A DNA stretch of 64,000 nucleotides from CAWFPR01 sp963817635 (GCA_963817635.1 CAWFPR010000001.1:186001-250000); one strand, 5' to 3'. Positions 1-12,261 are shown, counted from the first letter of the stretch. Notes: generated from the sequence alone by a model not told the origin. Numbers and translations: made by a program.

Positions 1-1161
1 TCGATGTTCAACGCCGACGCCGTCGTCGACGAGCTGCTTCGACAGGGGAAATCGCTCCGCGATGCGCGGGCGGGCGGCACGAGCGGGTGTGTCGAAACCG
101 GGGCGTTCGGCAAGGAGGCGTACTGGCTGACGGGCTACTTCAACCTGCCGAAAGTGCTGGAGCTTGCTTTGAACGACGGGCTCGATCCCGCCACAGGTGT
201 CCGGGTCGGGGTGCCGACCGGAACGCTGTCGGCCTGCACCGGCTTCGAGCAGGTGATGGGCGCGTTCACGACGCAGCTCGATCACCTCGCGACGGTGAAG
301 ATTGGCGGCGCGAACGTCATCGAGCGGCTGTACGCCACCTACATGCCGGCCCCATTCCTGTCGATCCTGACAGACGACTGCATCGCGGCGGGGCGCGACT
401 ACAACGCCGGCGGAGCGCGCTACAACACGACCTACATCATGCCGGTCGGCATCGCGACGGTCACCGACAGCCTGTCGGCGATTCGCTGTCACGTCTTCGA
501 ACAGCCGGCGCTCGCGCCCGACCAGCTCTCGCGGGCGCTGGCGCGCAACTTCGACGGCGACGAACCGGCGCGCGCGCGTCTCTGGAACAAGACGCCGCGC
601 TACGGCAACGACGATGCGGCGGCCGACGACATGCTCGCGGCCGTCTTCGAGGCGGTGTATGCCGCCATCGAGGGCAAGCCGAACGCCCGCGGCGGACGGT
701 TCCACGTCAACTACCTGTCGACCACGTGCCACGTCTATTTCGGCTCGAAGGTCGGCGCCACGCCGGACGGGCGGCGTGCGTTCGAACCGGTGTCGGAGGG
801 GATTTCACCCGTTCAGGGCACCGACCGTCGCGGCCCGACGGCCGTGCTGCGCTCGGCCGCGCGCATCGACCACACGCGCACCGGCGGGACGCTGCTGAAT
901 CAGAAATTCTCGCCCGACGCGCTCGCGAGCGACGCGGACCTCGACCGCCTGGTCAGCCTGGTCCGCGGGTACTTCTCGCTTGGCGGCCATCACATCCAGT
1001 TCAACGTCGTCACGGCGGCGACGCTGCGCGAGGCGCAGGCGCACCCCGAACGCCACCGCGACCTCATCGTCCGGGTCGCCGGCTACAGCGACTACTTCTG
1101 CGACCTGACAAAACCGCTCCAGGACGAGATCATCAGCCGGACCGAACACCCGGGGGTGTAG
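1..1161 (+). CDS. Glycyl radical enzyme, C-terminal half (HypD-like dehydratase?)
   Basis: This is the last 386 residues of a pyruvate formate-lyase-type glycyl radical enzyme. The frame is open at the left edge, so the N-terminal half lies outside the window. The active-site loop reads GTSGCVETG near residue 30; Cys is the thiyl-radical residue, and Cys-Val-Glu is typical of dehydratase and decarboxylase members rather than of pyruvate formate-lyase. The C-terminal radical loop reads RVAGYSDYF, with Gly as the radical site. The stretch after the Cys resembles trans-4-hydroxyproline dehydratase as I remember it, but substrate specificity cannot be settled from this half. Such enzymes need a radical-SAM activase and are destroyed by oxygen, which implies an anaerobic or microaerobic phase. 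The activase is not in the window. Confidence 0.88.
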   Translation, partial: SMFNADAVVDELLRQGKSLRDARAGGTSGCVETGAFGKEAYWLTGYFNLPKVLELALNDGLDPATGVRVGVPTGTLSACTGFEQVMGAFTTQLDHLATVKIGGANVIERLYATYMPAPFLSILTDDCIAAGRDYNAGGARYNTTYIMPVGIATVTDSLSAIRCHVFEQPALAPDQLSRALARNFDGDEPARARLWNKTPRYGNDDAAADDMLAAVFEAVYAAIEGKPNARGGRFHVNYLSTTCHVYFGSKVGATPDGRRAFEPVSEGISPVQGTDRRGPTAVLRSAARIDHTRTGGTLLNQKFSPDALASDADLDRLVSLVRGYFSLGGHHIQFNVVTAATLREAQAHPERHRDLIVRVAGYSDYFCDLTKPLQDEIISRTEHPGV

Positions 1162-1166
1162 AACGG

Positions 1167-3164
1167 CTACCTGAACAGCCGTTCGTTCCGGATCAACTCG
1201 CGCGTCGTGCTGTTCGCATGCTGCCGAGCCAGTTGAATGCGCGCCGCCCGGTCGGGCTCGTTCAGCAGCACACTCACCTGCGCGCGCTTGAAGAGCGCCA
1301 TCGGGTAGTCAGGCGATGCCGGGCGCACGCGGTCGAGTGCGGCGCGCGCCTCGTCCAGCCGGCGCGCCGCCAGGTAGAGCACACCCAGCTCGAGGTCGTG
1401 GGTGAACGCCGGTCCCTGCTGCGACCGCGCGCGCTCGAAGGCGTCGATCGCGACCGGCGTCTGTCCTGCCCGCATCGCCAGTTCGCCCAGTGCCTCGAGT
1501 TCCACGGGCGCCGCTGGACGCTCGGCGTAGACCTGCTGTCGAAGCCGGATCGCCTCCTCCACGCGGCCCTGGCGTTCGCGGATGTCCGCCAGTCCGTCGA
1601 GCGCCGCCAGGCGATGGGGATCCTCCGTCAGCACCTGCTGCAGCAGCGACTCGGCGCGCGCCCAGTCGCGCCCGCGCGCGAGGTGCAGCGCGTAGTAGAG
1701 CCGCACGTCGATCGACTTCGGCGCAAGCTCGCTGGCCTTCCGGAACGCTGCCACGGCTTCGGCGTCGTGCCCCAGCGACGACTGCGCCGTCGCCAGCCGG
1801 AGCGTGGCGTCGAGGTTGCCCGGGTCGGCGGCCAGGATCTCGCGCAGCAGCGGGATCACGTCCGCGTACTGGTGCGCGGTGAACAGGCCCGAGGCGCGGT
1901 CGATCAACGGAAACAGGCGGGTCATGTCCGCGGGCCGCGGCGCATCCGCGCGGACGGCCGGCGCGGCCGTGGCGCCCACGTAGCCGAGGCTCGCGAGCCG
2001 CTGCTTCGCCTCGTCGTCGAGAGTACCCGGCGTGACCGCGGCGTCTGGCGACGGCACGGGGTAGTCGTCGAGCGCGGCCCGCGCCTCCTTCGACAGGTTC
2101 GTCCCCGATCCGAGGTCTTTTGTTTCCCCTGGATCCGCGACGACGTCGTAGGTTTCGAGCTTCCCGGCTTCGATCGCCTTGTGGCGGCCGTCGACGGTCA
2201 TCACCTGCGGCTGCCAGCCGTACTCGAGGAACGGCTTCATCGCCTCGCCGAGCACCGGCTCCGGCGTCGCCGCGCGCAGGCTGTGCTCGGCGCCGAGCCC
2301 CGCCCAGTCGAGGATCGTGTGGAAGACGCGGCGCGTGCTCACCGGCGCGTCGGTCACCGCCACGGAGACGCCCGGCCCCTCGATCGCCAGCGGCACGCGC
2401 ATCGTCGAGTTGTAGATCAGGTGTCCGTGCTGCTCTTCGCCGTGTTCGCCGAGCCCCTCTCCGTGATCTCCGACGAGCACAATCGCGACGGGACCCGGCG
2501 CAGTCCGTCTGAAGGCGTCCACGAGCCGGCCGAGCTGCTGGTCCATGGCGGCGACTTCGCCGAGATAGGGGTTGGAGGCATAGGTCGACTTGAAGGGCTC
2601 GGGCGGTTCGTACGGATAGTGCGGGTCGTAGTAGTGCACCCACATGAACCGCGGCTTGCTGGAAGGCCGGTTCAGCTCGGCGAGCGCCGCGTCGGTGGTG
2701 CCCGCGGCGGCGCGCTCTGAAAGTCCGGCCGGCAGCGAATCGTCGTACAGATCGAAACCGCGGCCGAGCCCGAAGCGCCGCGCAAGGACGAAGGCCGACA
2801 CGAAGGCGGTCGTACAGTAGCCGGCCTGCTGGAGCTTCTCGGCAACGACCGCGCGGTCGGCTGGCAGCGTTCGCGCGTTTTCGTGCACGCCGTGGCCGGC
2901 AGGATAGAGCCCGGTCATGAGGGAGAGGTGCGACGGCAGCGTCTCCGGAACCGTGGCGTACGCCTGGGTGAAGCGCACGCCGCGCGCGGCGACCGCGTCG
3001 AAAGCCGGCGTCTGGATGCCGCGCGCGTCCGGCCCGATGGCATCCGCCCGGGTCGTGTCGAGCGTGACCAGCAGAATGGACGGGCGAGAGGAGGGCGACA
3101 CGGGCGTGTCGGTCGTGCAGCCAGCGGCCGCCAGCAGAATGACGACCGCTGTGGCGAGTCTCAT
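1167..3164 (-). CDS. Sulfatase-superfamily lipoprotein with C-terminal TPR repeats
   Basis: The 665-residue protein starts with a signal peptide ending in a lipobox (LLAAAGC), so it is probably a lipoprotein. Residues about 28-400 form an alkaline phosphatase/sulfatase fold: metal-binding DTTRAD near the N-terminus and DHGEGLGEHGE later. The nucleophile signature reads TLPSHLSLMTG, so Thr stands where true sulfatases have Cys or Ser for formylglycine. This suggests a phospho- or phosphonate-ester hydrolase or transferase rather than a sulfatase. The C-terminal third is TPR-like helical repeats. It lies 63 bp downstream of the M24 peptidase on the same strand and may be co-transcribed. The substrate is unknown. 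Confidence 0.85.
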   Translation of the reverse strand: MRLATAVVILLAAAGCTTDTPVSPSSRPSILLVTLDTTRADAIGPDARGIQTPAFDAVAARGVRFTQAYATVPETLPSHLSLMTGLYPAGHGVHENARTLPADRAVVAEKLQQAGYCTTAFVSAFVLARRFGLGRGFDLYDDSLPAGLSERAAAGTTDAALAELNRPSSKPRFMWVHYYDPHYPYEPPEPFKSTYASNPYLGEVAAMDQQLGRLVDAFRRTAPGPVAIVLVGDHGEGLGEHGEEQHGHLIYNSTMRVPLAIEGPGVSVAVTDAPVSTRRVFHTILDWAGLGAEHSLRAATPEPVLGEAMKPFLEYGWQPQVMTVDGRHKAIEAGKLETYDVVADPGETKDLGSGTNLSKEARAALDDYPVPSPDAAVTPGTLDDEAKQRLASLGYVGATAAPAVRADAPRPADMTRLFPLIDRASGLFTAHQYADVIPLLREILAADPGNLDATLRLATAQSSLGHDAEAVAAFRKASELAPKSIDVRLYYALHLARGRDWARAESLLQQVLTEDPHRLAALDGLADIRERQGRVEEAIRLRQQVYAERPAAPVELEALGELAMRAGQTPVAIDAFERARSQQGPAFTHDLELGVLYLAARRLDEARAALDRVRPASPDYPMALFKRAQVSVLLNEPDRAARIQLARQHANSTTRELIRNERLFR

Positions 3165-3227
3165 AGCTGTTTTCGCGCGATCAGAGCACGCACCTGGTTT
3201 CCGCGTTTCTCCCGTCTCCCGCGTGGC

Positions 3228-4677
3228 TCATCGGGCGACCGTCGTCGACGTCGCCCGCTTCTCGGCGAAGCCGTGCTCGGCCATCAGCTTCTCGACCGCG
3301 TCAGGGTCGATCGGCGCGAAAGCCGACAGGTTCTCGTAGCCGGTCGCGGTCACGAGCAGGACGTCCTCGAGGCGGATGTAGACGCGATCGTCCGGGATCG
3401 TCATCGCCGGCTCGATGGTGAAGATCATGCCCGGCGTCAATTCGTCGAACGGCACGGTCACGTCGTGTACTTCCATGCCGACCATGTGACCGAGGCTGGT
3501 CGCGTTGCCGGCCTGCGCGCGGGTGCGGTACCCCTCCACGAAACGCGTCGCGGCGTCCTTGTTCTTCGGATTCGTGAAGGTGGTCGATGCCAGGATCGCG
3601 TCCATCTTCCTGACAATCTCAGGCATGATCGCGCTCACCTTGCCGGGGCGCACCGAAGTCATGATGGCGTTGTAGAGCTTGACGTACGTGCCGTACAGCT
3701 CTCGCTGATCCGCGGTGAACTTCCCGTTGATCGGGAAGGTGCGCGTCACGTCCGACGCGTAGTATTTGTAGTCGGGCGCATAGTCGAACAGCACCATCTC
3801 GCCGTCCCTGATGAGTGCCTGGGATGCGTGATAGTGCGGCCACGACGCGTTCTTCCCGGCTGCCACGAGCGCGAAATACGCGATGCCCTGCGCGTTGTTC
3901 TTCTTGAAGACGTAGTCGGCAATCGCCTCGAGTTCGTACCTGGTACATCCCCGGACCGGCCGACCGCATGGCTTCCATGAGCCCCTGGCCCGCGATCCGC
4001 GTGGACTCGCGGATGAGCGCGATCTCGCGCGGGCTCTTGATCATCCGCATGGCATCGAGGATCGGGTCGAGGTTCTTGAACTCGACGCCGGCTTGCGCAC
4101 CGAGCTTCTTCATGAACCAGTCTTCGCGCGAGGGCATCTGGTCCCACGGATCGGCTTCACGCGCACGCTTGTGCGACGCCTCGCGGTCCGGCGTGCCGGC
4201 ACCGACGGTCTCGCCGCGGAAGGTCGTGTAGACCACGCGCCCGTCGAGGGTCTTTGAGTCGGTGGTGAACTGATCGTGCGGCAAAACGCGGTCGATTCCA
4301 GTCAGCTTCTCCGCCTCGGGGCCCGGCACGAGCAGCGGCCCCTCGGAGCGCTCCATCCGCTCGTCCTTCGGCGCGATGTAGAGCGTCGAGCTCTTCGCCC
4401 GACCGTCGATGACGAGAATCGCGCGCGGCACCTCGATGCCGGAGAGGTAGAAGAACTGGTTGCTCTGCCGGAACTTCTCGTACGAGGAGGTCTCGGTCGT
4501 CCCCTGGACGACGACCACCGCGTCGCCGATCTGCTCCATCACCCGGGCGCGGCGCGCGGCGAACTCTTCCTTCGGGAGCGCATCGGTGAAAAGCGGCGGC
4601 TGCGCCGAAGCCAGCGACGCCGCCGCGAGCAGGACGGCGAGAGCGCCGAAGATGCGGGCAAATGGCTGGTATTTCAT
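3228..4677 (-). CDS. M24 family aminopeptidase P-like metallopeptidase (frameshifted)
   Basis: A secreted Xaa-Pro aminopeptidase-like enzyme. A signal peptide (residues 1-25, ending SLASA) is followed by the aminopeptidase P N-terminal domain and the M24 'pita-bread' domain. Metal ligands are visible as DYAPDY, the His of GHMVGMEVHD, and Glu in IEPAM and RLEDV. The frame breaks near 3941: reading CAG then TAC instead of CAG-GTAC restores the expected YELEAIADYV and joins the two halves into about 482 residues, normal for the family. One extra G is the simplest explanation. It is divergent from the prolyl oligopeptidase at 4726, so both peptidases may share a promoter region. Confidence 0.85.
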
Positions 4678-4704
4678 GGCCAGCGATTATATGCTGCCGC
4701 TCGC

Positions 4705-4725
4705 TTTTCCATTTTCCATTTTCCA

Positions 4726-4728
<3 letters not shown>
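4705..4728. repeat. TTTTCCA tandem repeat between divergent peptidase genes
   Basis: Three and a half copies of a 7-bp unit (TTTTCCA) lie between the divergent M24 and prolyl oligopeptidase genes. The same motif or its complement recurs at 14989-15016, 16268-16350 and 20192-20236. If the TTG at 4726 is the start of the downstream gene, the repeat occupies its ribosome-binding region and the start codon is made from the last repeat unit. Confidence 0.75.
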
Positions 4729-6815
<2,087 letters not shown>

Positions 6816-6819
<4 letters not shown>

Positions 6820-8393
6820 GACACCTGCCCGCCATCATCCTCGTCAGCACGGCGCTCAGCGCCGGTGCGGCCTCGGCGCAGCCCGCCGCCAGCGCGGCGC
6901 TCCAGACGCGCGCCGAGCGCACGGGGTTCACCGAAACGAGCAGCTACGACGACGTCGTGGCATTCATGCAGGCCGCCGCGAAGGCGGCGCCGACGCTGAT
7001 TCACCTCACGGACTTCGGCAAGACGTTCGAGGGGCGCGCCATGCCGCTCGCGGTCGTCGGCGCCGCCGACGCCACGCCCGCCGCGGTCCGGCGCACCGGC
7101 AAGCTCCGCGTGCACGTCCAGGCCAACATCCACGCCGGCGAGGTCGAAGGCAAGGAGTCCGCGCAGATCCTTCTGCGCGAACTGGCGGAGGGCAGGCACG
7201 CCGACTGGCTGAAGAACATGGTCCTCATCATCGAGCCCATCTACAACGCTGATGGCAACGAGAAGATGGGCATGACGAACCGCGGACGGCAGAACGGACC
7301 GATCGCCGGACAGGGGCAGCGGCCCAACGCGCAGGGCTTCGACCTCAATCGCGATCACATGAAGCTCGAATCGCCCGAAGCCCGCGCGTTCGTCCAGTTG
7401 ATGAACGACTACGATCCACAGGTGTCGATGGACCTGCACACGACGAACGGTTCGCGCCACGCCTACTACCTGACGTACGCCCCGCCGCTCAACCCGGCGA
7501 CCGATCCGGCCATCATCGACCTGCTGCGAAAGGACTACCTGCCGGCCGTGACGAAGGCGATCAAGGCCAGGTACGACTGGGACATCTACTACTACGGCAA
7601 CTTCGAGCGCGGCGACAACGGTGAGCGCGCGTGGAAGTCGTTCGACTCGCGCCCCCGCTTCAACAACAACTACATCGGCCTGCGCAACCGCGTGGCGATC
7701 CTCAGCGAGGCCTATGCCTACGCGACGTTCGAGGATCGCGTCAAGGCGACCAGCCGCTTCGTCGAGGAGGTGCTCAACTACGCCAGCGCTCATGCGGAGG
7801 CGATCCGGAAGCTCACCGAAGCCGCCGACAAGCGGAAGATCGTGGGGACGAAGCTCGCGCTGCGCGCGAAGATGGTCGCGGCGCCCGAGCCGGTCGAGAT
7901 TCTCGTGGGCGACGTGACGGAGGAGAAGAGCCCGAAGGACGGCCACGTCATGTACCGCCGCGCCGACGTGCGGACCCCCGAGAAGATGCCCGAATACGGT
8001 GAGTTCGCGGCCACCGACACCGAGCGCGTGCCTTCGACCTACTACGTCCCGGCCACGCTGGCAAAGGCCATCGACCTGCTGAAGGCGCACGGCATACGCA
8101 TGACGGACCTGAAGTCGGCGACGACCGTGCCGGTCGAAGAGTTCCAGATCGCGGACAACCAGAGCGGGCGCGCCTTCCAGGGCCACGCCGAACGCACCCT
8201 CACCGGCCAGTGGGTCGCGGCCGAACGCCAGTTGCCGGCCGGGACCATCCGCATCGACCTCGATCAGCCGCTCGGCCGTCTGGCGTTCTATCTGATCGAG
8301 CCGCGCTCGGACGACGGGCTCGTCGACTGGAACGTGCTGGACGACGCGATCGGCGAGGGCAAGCTGTTCCCGATCGTGCGATCGAAGAATTAG
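6816..8393 (+). CDS. Secreted M14 zinc carboxypeptidase
   Basis: 525 residues with a signal peptide (cleavage after ASAQ, about residue 23). The M14 fold shows zinc ligands in NIHAGEVEGKES (His and Glu) and a distal His in MDLHTTNGS. A substrate-binding asparagine/arginine block (DLNRDH) lies between. The GTG start overlaps the TGA of the preceding prolyl oligopeptidase. The pair forms a peptide-degradation operon: an endopeptidase for short prolyl peptides and a periplasmic or secreted carboxypeptidase. The C-terminal 130 residues are a less conserved extra domain found in large bacterial M14 proteins. Confidence 0.9.
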
Positions 8394-8439
8394 CGACAGA
8401 CCGCGGCCCGCGCCGCGACCAGCTTCCTCCGCGATGCGG

Positions 8440-10131
8440 TCAGAGCGCGGCCGCGAACTCCTTCGCGGACCCGAAGCGATCGCCTGGCGCGGGTTTGAGC
8501 GCCTCGAGAATCGCGGCAGCCGTCGTGGCCGGCAGCGACGGCTGCAGCGTGCCGGGATCCGCGGGAGCGCCGCGCAGCATCGCGCCGAGCAGCTCGGGCA
8601 TCGACGTGCCGTCGTAGGGCAGCGTGGCCGTCGCCATCTCGTAGGCCAGCACCGCGATCGTGAACACGTCCGATCGCACGTCACCCGCCTGGCCGGTGAG
8701 CAGTTCCGGCGCCACGTAGCGCAACTCGGCGTCAGCCAGTTCCAGTCCGCGCAGCGTGCTCTCCTGGAGCGTCGCCAGCAGATCCTGCGCGTGCCAGATG
8801 CCAGCCGTCGAGATCATCAGCCGCTCGTCGTCGGCGGCGGTCGCGGGGGTGACCCGGGCGATGTCCGGCGACAGGCCGCACAGCAGTCCGCCGCGGCGAT
8901 GGAGCACGCCGGCGGCTTCGAGCAGTTGCGCGAGCAGCGGACGCATGCGCTCCCACGGCATCGGTCCCGCGGCCGCCATCACGTCGCGCAGGCTCGCGCC
9001 TTCGATGAAATCCGTGACGACGTACACGGCGTCGGGCTCCTCGGCGTAGTCGCGGACCTGGATGATCGACGGGTGCGCCACCTGCAGCGTCTTCGCCTCG
9101 CGAAGGAACCTGGCCCGCACGCCGTCCCAGTTCGCCTGGTTCGTGCGTCGAAGCACCCGAATCGCGACCGGATGACCGAGTGCGCGGTGCACTCCGCGGA
9201 AGACCTCGCTTCCCAGGCGTCCGTGCCCGATCCGCTCGGCCAGATCGTAGGCTCCACCGAGTGCAGTGGCGCGGGCAGGCGCGCTGCCGGCCTGCCTGGC
9301 GCCGGCGCCGATCGCCTCGCCGAACTGCGCGATCGTCTGCCACCGATCCTCGGGCCGTTTCTCCAGCGCCCGCGCGATGGCATCGTCAAGATACCGCGGC
9401 ACGTCGGGCCGGAGGCTGCTCACGCGCGGCGCCACGGTCGTCAGGTGCGCCGTGACCACCGCCAGCACGTCGCTCCCCTCGAACGGAACACGGGCCGTGA
9501 GCATCTCGAACGCGACAATCGCGAGCGAATAGACATCGGACCGCGCGTCCACCCGGGCGCCCGACAGTTGTTCCGGAGACGCGTACGCCACCGTCCCGAT
9601 GAACTGGTGCGCGCCGGTCAGGCGTGTGTCGTCGGCCGACTCGAAGACGGCAGCGACGCCGAAATCCACGATCTTCTGCACGCGTTCGCCGGGGGCGAAC
9701 TCGTGCCCGATGATGTTGGCAGGCTTCAGGTCCCGGTGGATGATGCCGTTGGCGTGCGCGAGCTGCAGCGCGTGACAGAGGTGCGGCAGCATCCGTTCGA
9801 CCTCGATCACGCTCAGCGGGCCGGCAGCGATGTCGTCCTTCAGGCTCGCGCCGCTCAGGAGCTCCATCACCAGGAACGGGTGGCCGTCCGGGTCGAGGTC
9901 GAAGTCGAAGATCGAGACGATGTTGGGATGCCGAAGCCGCGCGCAGGCCCGGCACTCGCGCATGAACCGCTCGCGGGTTCCCTCCGTGCCCTGGTCGGGG
10001 CGGATGACCTTGATCGCCACTTCGTCGCCGAGCAGCAGGCGGCGCGCGCGGAACACGGCGCCCATCCCGCCAGACGCGATGGGCGCCACGATCTCGTATC
10101 GTTCGTCGAGCACCTGGCCCACGGTGAGCAC
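8440..10131 (-). CDS. Tandem Ser/Thr protein kinase-pseudokinase
   Basis: A 563-residue protein with two protein kinase folds in tandem. Domain 1 (about 12-270) is complete: GGMGAVF loop, VAIKVI lysine, HRDLKPANI catalytic loop, DFG, and SPEQ in the activation segment. Domain 2 (about 295-555) keeps the overall fold but has VAIRVL (Arg for the ATP-binding Lys), no HRD (LLCGLSPDIARV instead) and no DFG, so it is predicted to be catalytically dead. No membrane segment is seen. The start is GTG; upstream in this orientation is a short tandem repeat. Substrates are unknown; the pseudokinase may be a regulatory or docking domain. Confidence 0.9.
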   Translation of the reverse strand: MLTVGQVLDERYEIVAPIASGGMGAVFRARRLLLGDEVAIKVIRPDQGTEGTRERFMRECRACARLRHPNIVSIFDFDLDPDGHPFLVMELLSGASLKDDIAAGPLSVIEVERMLPHLCHALQLAHANGIIHRDLKPANIIGHEFAPGERVQKIVDFGVAAVFESADDTRLTGAHQFIGTVAYASPEQLSGARVDARSDVYSLAIVAFEMLTARVPFEGSDVLAVVTAHLTTVAPRVSSLRPDVPRYLDDAIARALEKRPEDRWQTIAQFGEAIGAGARQAGSAPARATALGGAYDLAERIGHGRLGSEVFRGVHRALGHPVAIRVLRRTNQANWDGVRARFLREAKTLQVAHPSIIQVRDYAEEPDAVYVVTDFIEGASLRDVMAAAGPMPWERMRPLLAQLLEAAGVLHRRGGLLCGLSPDIARVTPATAADDERLMISTAGIWHAQDLLATLQESTLRGLELADAELRYVAPELLTGQAGDVRSDVFTIAVLAYEMATATLPYDGTSMPELLGAMLRGAPADPGTLQPSLPATTAAAILEALKPAPGDRFGSAKEFAAAL

Positions 10132-10139
10132 GGATACAT

Positions 10140-10180
10140 CTTAACCACTTAACCACGGATTGCACGGAGCACGCGGATTC
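10140..10180. repeat. Short degenerate direct repeat (TTAACCAC / CACGGAT)
   Basis: TTAACCACTTAACCACGG followed by degenerate ATTGCACGG and GCACGCGG units. It lies between the kinase gene start and the end of the PBP gene, in the likely leader of the kinase. It is a member of the same class of imperfect short tandem repeats seen elsewhere in the window, with its own unit. Confidence 0.55.
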
Positions 10181-10245
10181 GGCGGCTCGGGCCGCCTCCA
10201 GGCGTCAGTGGTGCCGCTCACGCCTGGTCGCGCAGCCATGTGTAG

Positions 10246-12261
10246 TCATCGGAAGATCCCCTTCAGCTTCCTGCCGAGTCCGGAGAGGAACCCCTCGATC
10301 GCCCGTGCCACGCGCTGCTTGACCGTCCCCTGGTGAATCGGACAGAGGCGAGTGGGTACGTCATCGTCCTGTTTGAAATACTCCGTGTAGACGGGGCAGC
10401 CCTCGACCGGGCGCAGGTACGAGACGCGGCAGAGTTCCACCTCGCGGAGTCCCGGCGGGGGCTCGAAGCTCTCGGGCGGGCGGCGCCGTGCGGTGCGGCT
10501 CACGAAGTTGCTCCAGATGGGCAGCGCGTAGCGCGACCCGTACCCGTCGCGGCCGATGGTGTCCGGCTGGTCGAGGCCTACCCACACGCCGACGACCATG
10601 GACGAGGTGAAGCCGACGAACCAGGCGTCCCTGAACTTGTCGGTCGTGCCGGTCTTCCCTCCTGCCGGAAACCGCACGCCCCACGAACGCGCGGCGGCCC
10701 CGGTGCCGCGATCGATCACGTCCTCGAGCATCGACACCATCTGAAACGCGGTCTGCGGCGACATGACGCGTTCGGTGCGCGGCGGGTTGTCGTAGGCGCT
10801 GTCGCCATCGGCATCCAGCACGCGGACGATGCCGCGCGGGCGCACCGAGAATCCGCCGTTGGGGAAGGCGGCGAACGCCGCGGTCAGTTCGAGGGGCGTC
10901 ACCTCGCCGGTGCCGAGCGAAAGCGACGGCACGTCCGGCAGGTCGTGCAGCCCGACGTCGGACGCGAGCCTCAGGACAGGCCTTGACCCCATCCGCTGCT
11001 GCAGCGCCGTGGCGGCACGGTTGTTCGACTCGATGAGCGCCGCGCGCAGCGTGAGCGCATCCGGCGTCTCGCCGCTCGCGTTGCGCGGCGCCCACTCGTC
11101 GGGGCCCTGCGGCGTGATGGTCGCGAGGCCGTCGAGCACGGTGACCGGCGTATAGCCGTGCTCGAGCGCGGCGGCGAACAGGAGCGGTTTGAACGCCGAG
11201 CCGGGCTGGCGGCGGCTGCGCACGGCGCGATTGAACTGCGACTGGCGGAAATCGCGGCCGCCGACCATCGCGAGGAGATCGCCCGTCTGCGGATCGATCG
11301 CGACGAGCGCCGCCTGCAGCTTCGGCGCATTGAACCGCGCGAGGCCGTCGCTCACGGCACGCTCGGCGGCGTCCTGGAGGTCAGGCACGAACGACGTGCG
11401 CACGGTCCAGTCCGGCGGATGATCGCCGCCGAAGTGATCCCGGAACTGCTGCCGCAGGAACTCCTTGGCATACCCGCCCTTCGCGATCTCGGCGGCCGGG
11501 TACGGGCGGATGCGGATCCGCTCGCGACGCGCCGCCTGTTCCTGCGCCTCGGTGATGAACCGCTCCTCGCGCATGCGCGCCAGCACGACGTGGCTCCGCT
11601 CGATGGCGCCGGCGAGGTTGGTCCAGGGCGAGAGCGCCGACGGCGCGCGCGCAAGCCCGGCAATCAACGCACTCTCGCCGAGCGTCAGGCTCTTCGCCGG
11701 ACGCCCGAAAAGGTGGCGCGACATGGTCTCGACGCCGTACACGCCGGCGCTCAGGTAGATGCGATTCAGGTACAGCTCGAGCACCTGATCTTTCGAGAGC
11801 TCGGAATCGATCATCAGCGCCAGGACGGCCTCGCGGATCTTGCGTCCGTACGACTTCCTGTTCGACAGGAACAGCGTGCGCGCGAGCTGCTGCGTGAGCG
11901 TGCTGCCACCCTCGACGGTGCCTGGCGACCGGACGTTGGCGACGATCGCACGTCCGACCGCAATCGGGTCGATGCCCGGATGGCTGAAGAAGCGATGGTC
12001 TTCGACGGCCACGAACGCGTGCTGGAGATCGGGGGCGATATCGGCCAGCGGCACGTCGAGGCGATGCTCGTCCATCCGGAACCAGCGGCTGCCGTCCGCG
12101 GCCAGGAACCAGGTGTCGCCGACGCCTCGCCGGAGCCCGTAGACGGCCCAGGCCTGCCGCAGCGTCCACGCGAGTCCGATGACGGTGCAGACGACGAGGA
12201 GACCGAAAATGACGGCGGCAATCCGATCGCGCAGGCGCCTCGAGACGGACGGCCAGCGCAT
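10246..12261 (-). CDS. Class A penicillin-binding protein (PBP1-type)
   Basis: A bifunctional peptidoglycan glycosyltransferase and transpeptidase of about 671 residues. One N-terminal membrane anchor (about 10-35) is followed by the GT51 domain (EDHRFFSHPGID, then GGSTLTQQLARTLFL) and the transpeptidase domain with SAFK nucleophile (PGSAFKPL), SNN and KTGTT motifs. The tail is basic and ends GIFR. The ATG start overlaps the TGA of the upstream phosphatidyltransferase gene (TGATG), so the two are translationally coupled. The open frame upstream of this ATG is antiphase to the pcs-like gene and is not coding. The product builds cell wall on the outer face of the inner membrane. Confidence 0.93.
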   Translation of the reverse strand: MRWPSVSRRLRDRIAAVIFGLLVVCTVIGLAWTLRQAWAVYGLRRGVGDTWFLAADGSRWFRMDEHRLDVPLADIAPDLQHAFVAVEDHRFFSHPGIDPIAVGRAIVANVRSPGTVEGGSTLTQQLARTLFLSNRKSYGRKIREAVLALMIDSELSKDQVLELYLNRIYLSAGVYGVETMSRHLFGRPAKSLTLGESALIAGLARAPSALSPWTNLAGAIERSHVVLARMREERFITEAQEQAARRERIRIRPYPAAEIAKGGYAKEFLRQQFRDHFGGDHPPDWTVRTSFVPDLQDAAERAVSDGLARFNAPKLQAALVAIDPQTGDLLAMVGGRDFRQSQFNRAVRSRRQPGSAFKPLLFAAALEHGYTPVTVLDGLATITPQGPDEWAPRNASGETPDALTLRAALIESNNRAATALQQRMGSRPVLRLASDVGLHDLPDVPSLSLGTGEVTPLELTAAFAAFPNGGFSVRPRGIVRVLDADGDSAYDNPPRTERVMSPQTAFQMVSMLEDVIDRGTGAAARSWGVRFPAGGKTGTTDKFRDAWFVGFTSSMVVGVWVGLDQPDTIGRDGYGSRYALPIWSNFVSRTARRRPPESFEPPPGLREVELCRVSYLRPVEGCPVYTEYFKQDDDVPTRLCPIHQGTVKQRVARAIEGFLSGLGRKLKGIFR

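Noticed and set aside
87..2720. Very long plus-strand open frame of 877 codons
   Set aside because: It is antisense or out of phase to the glycyl radical enzyme and the sulfatase-like gene; composition is Arg/Pro/Ala-rich shadow sequence.
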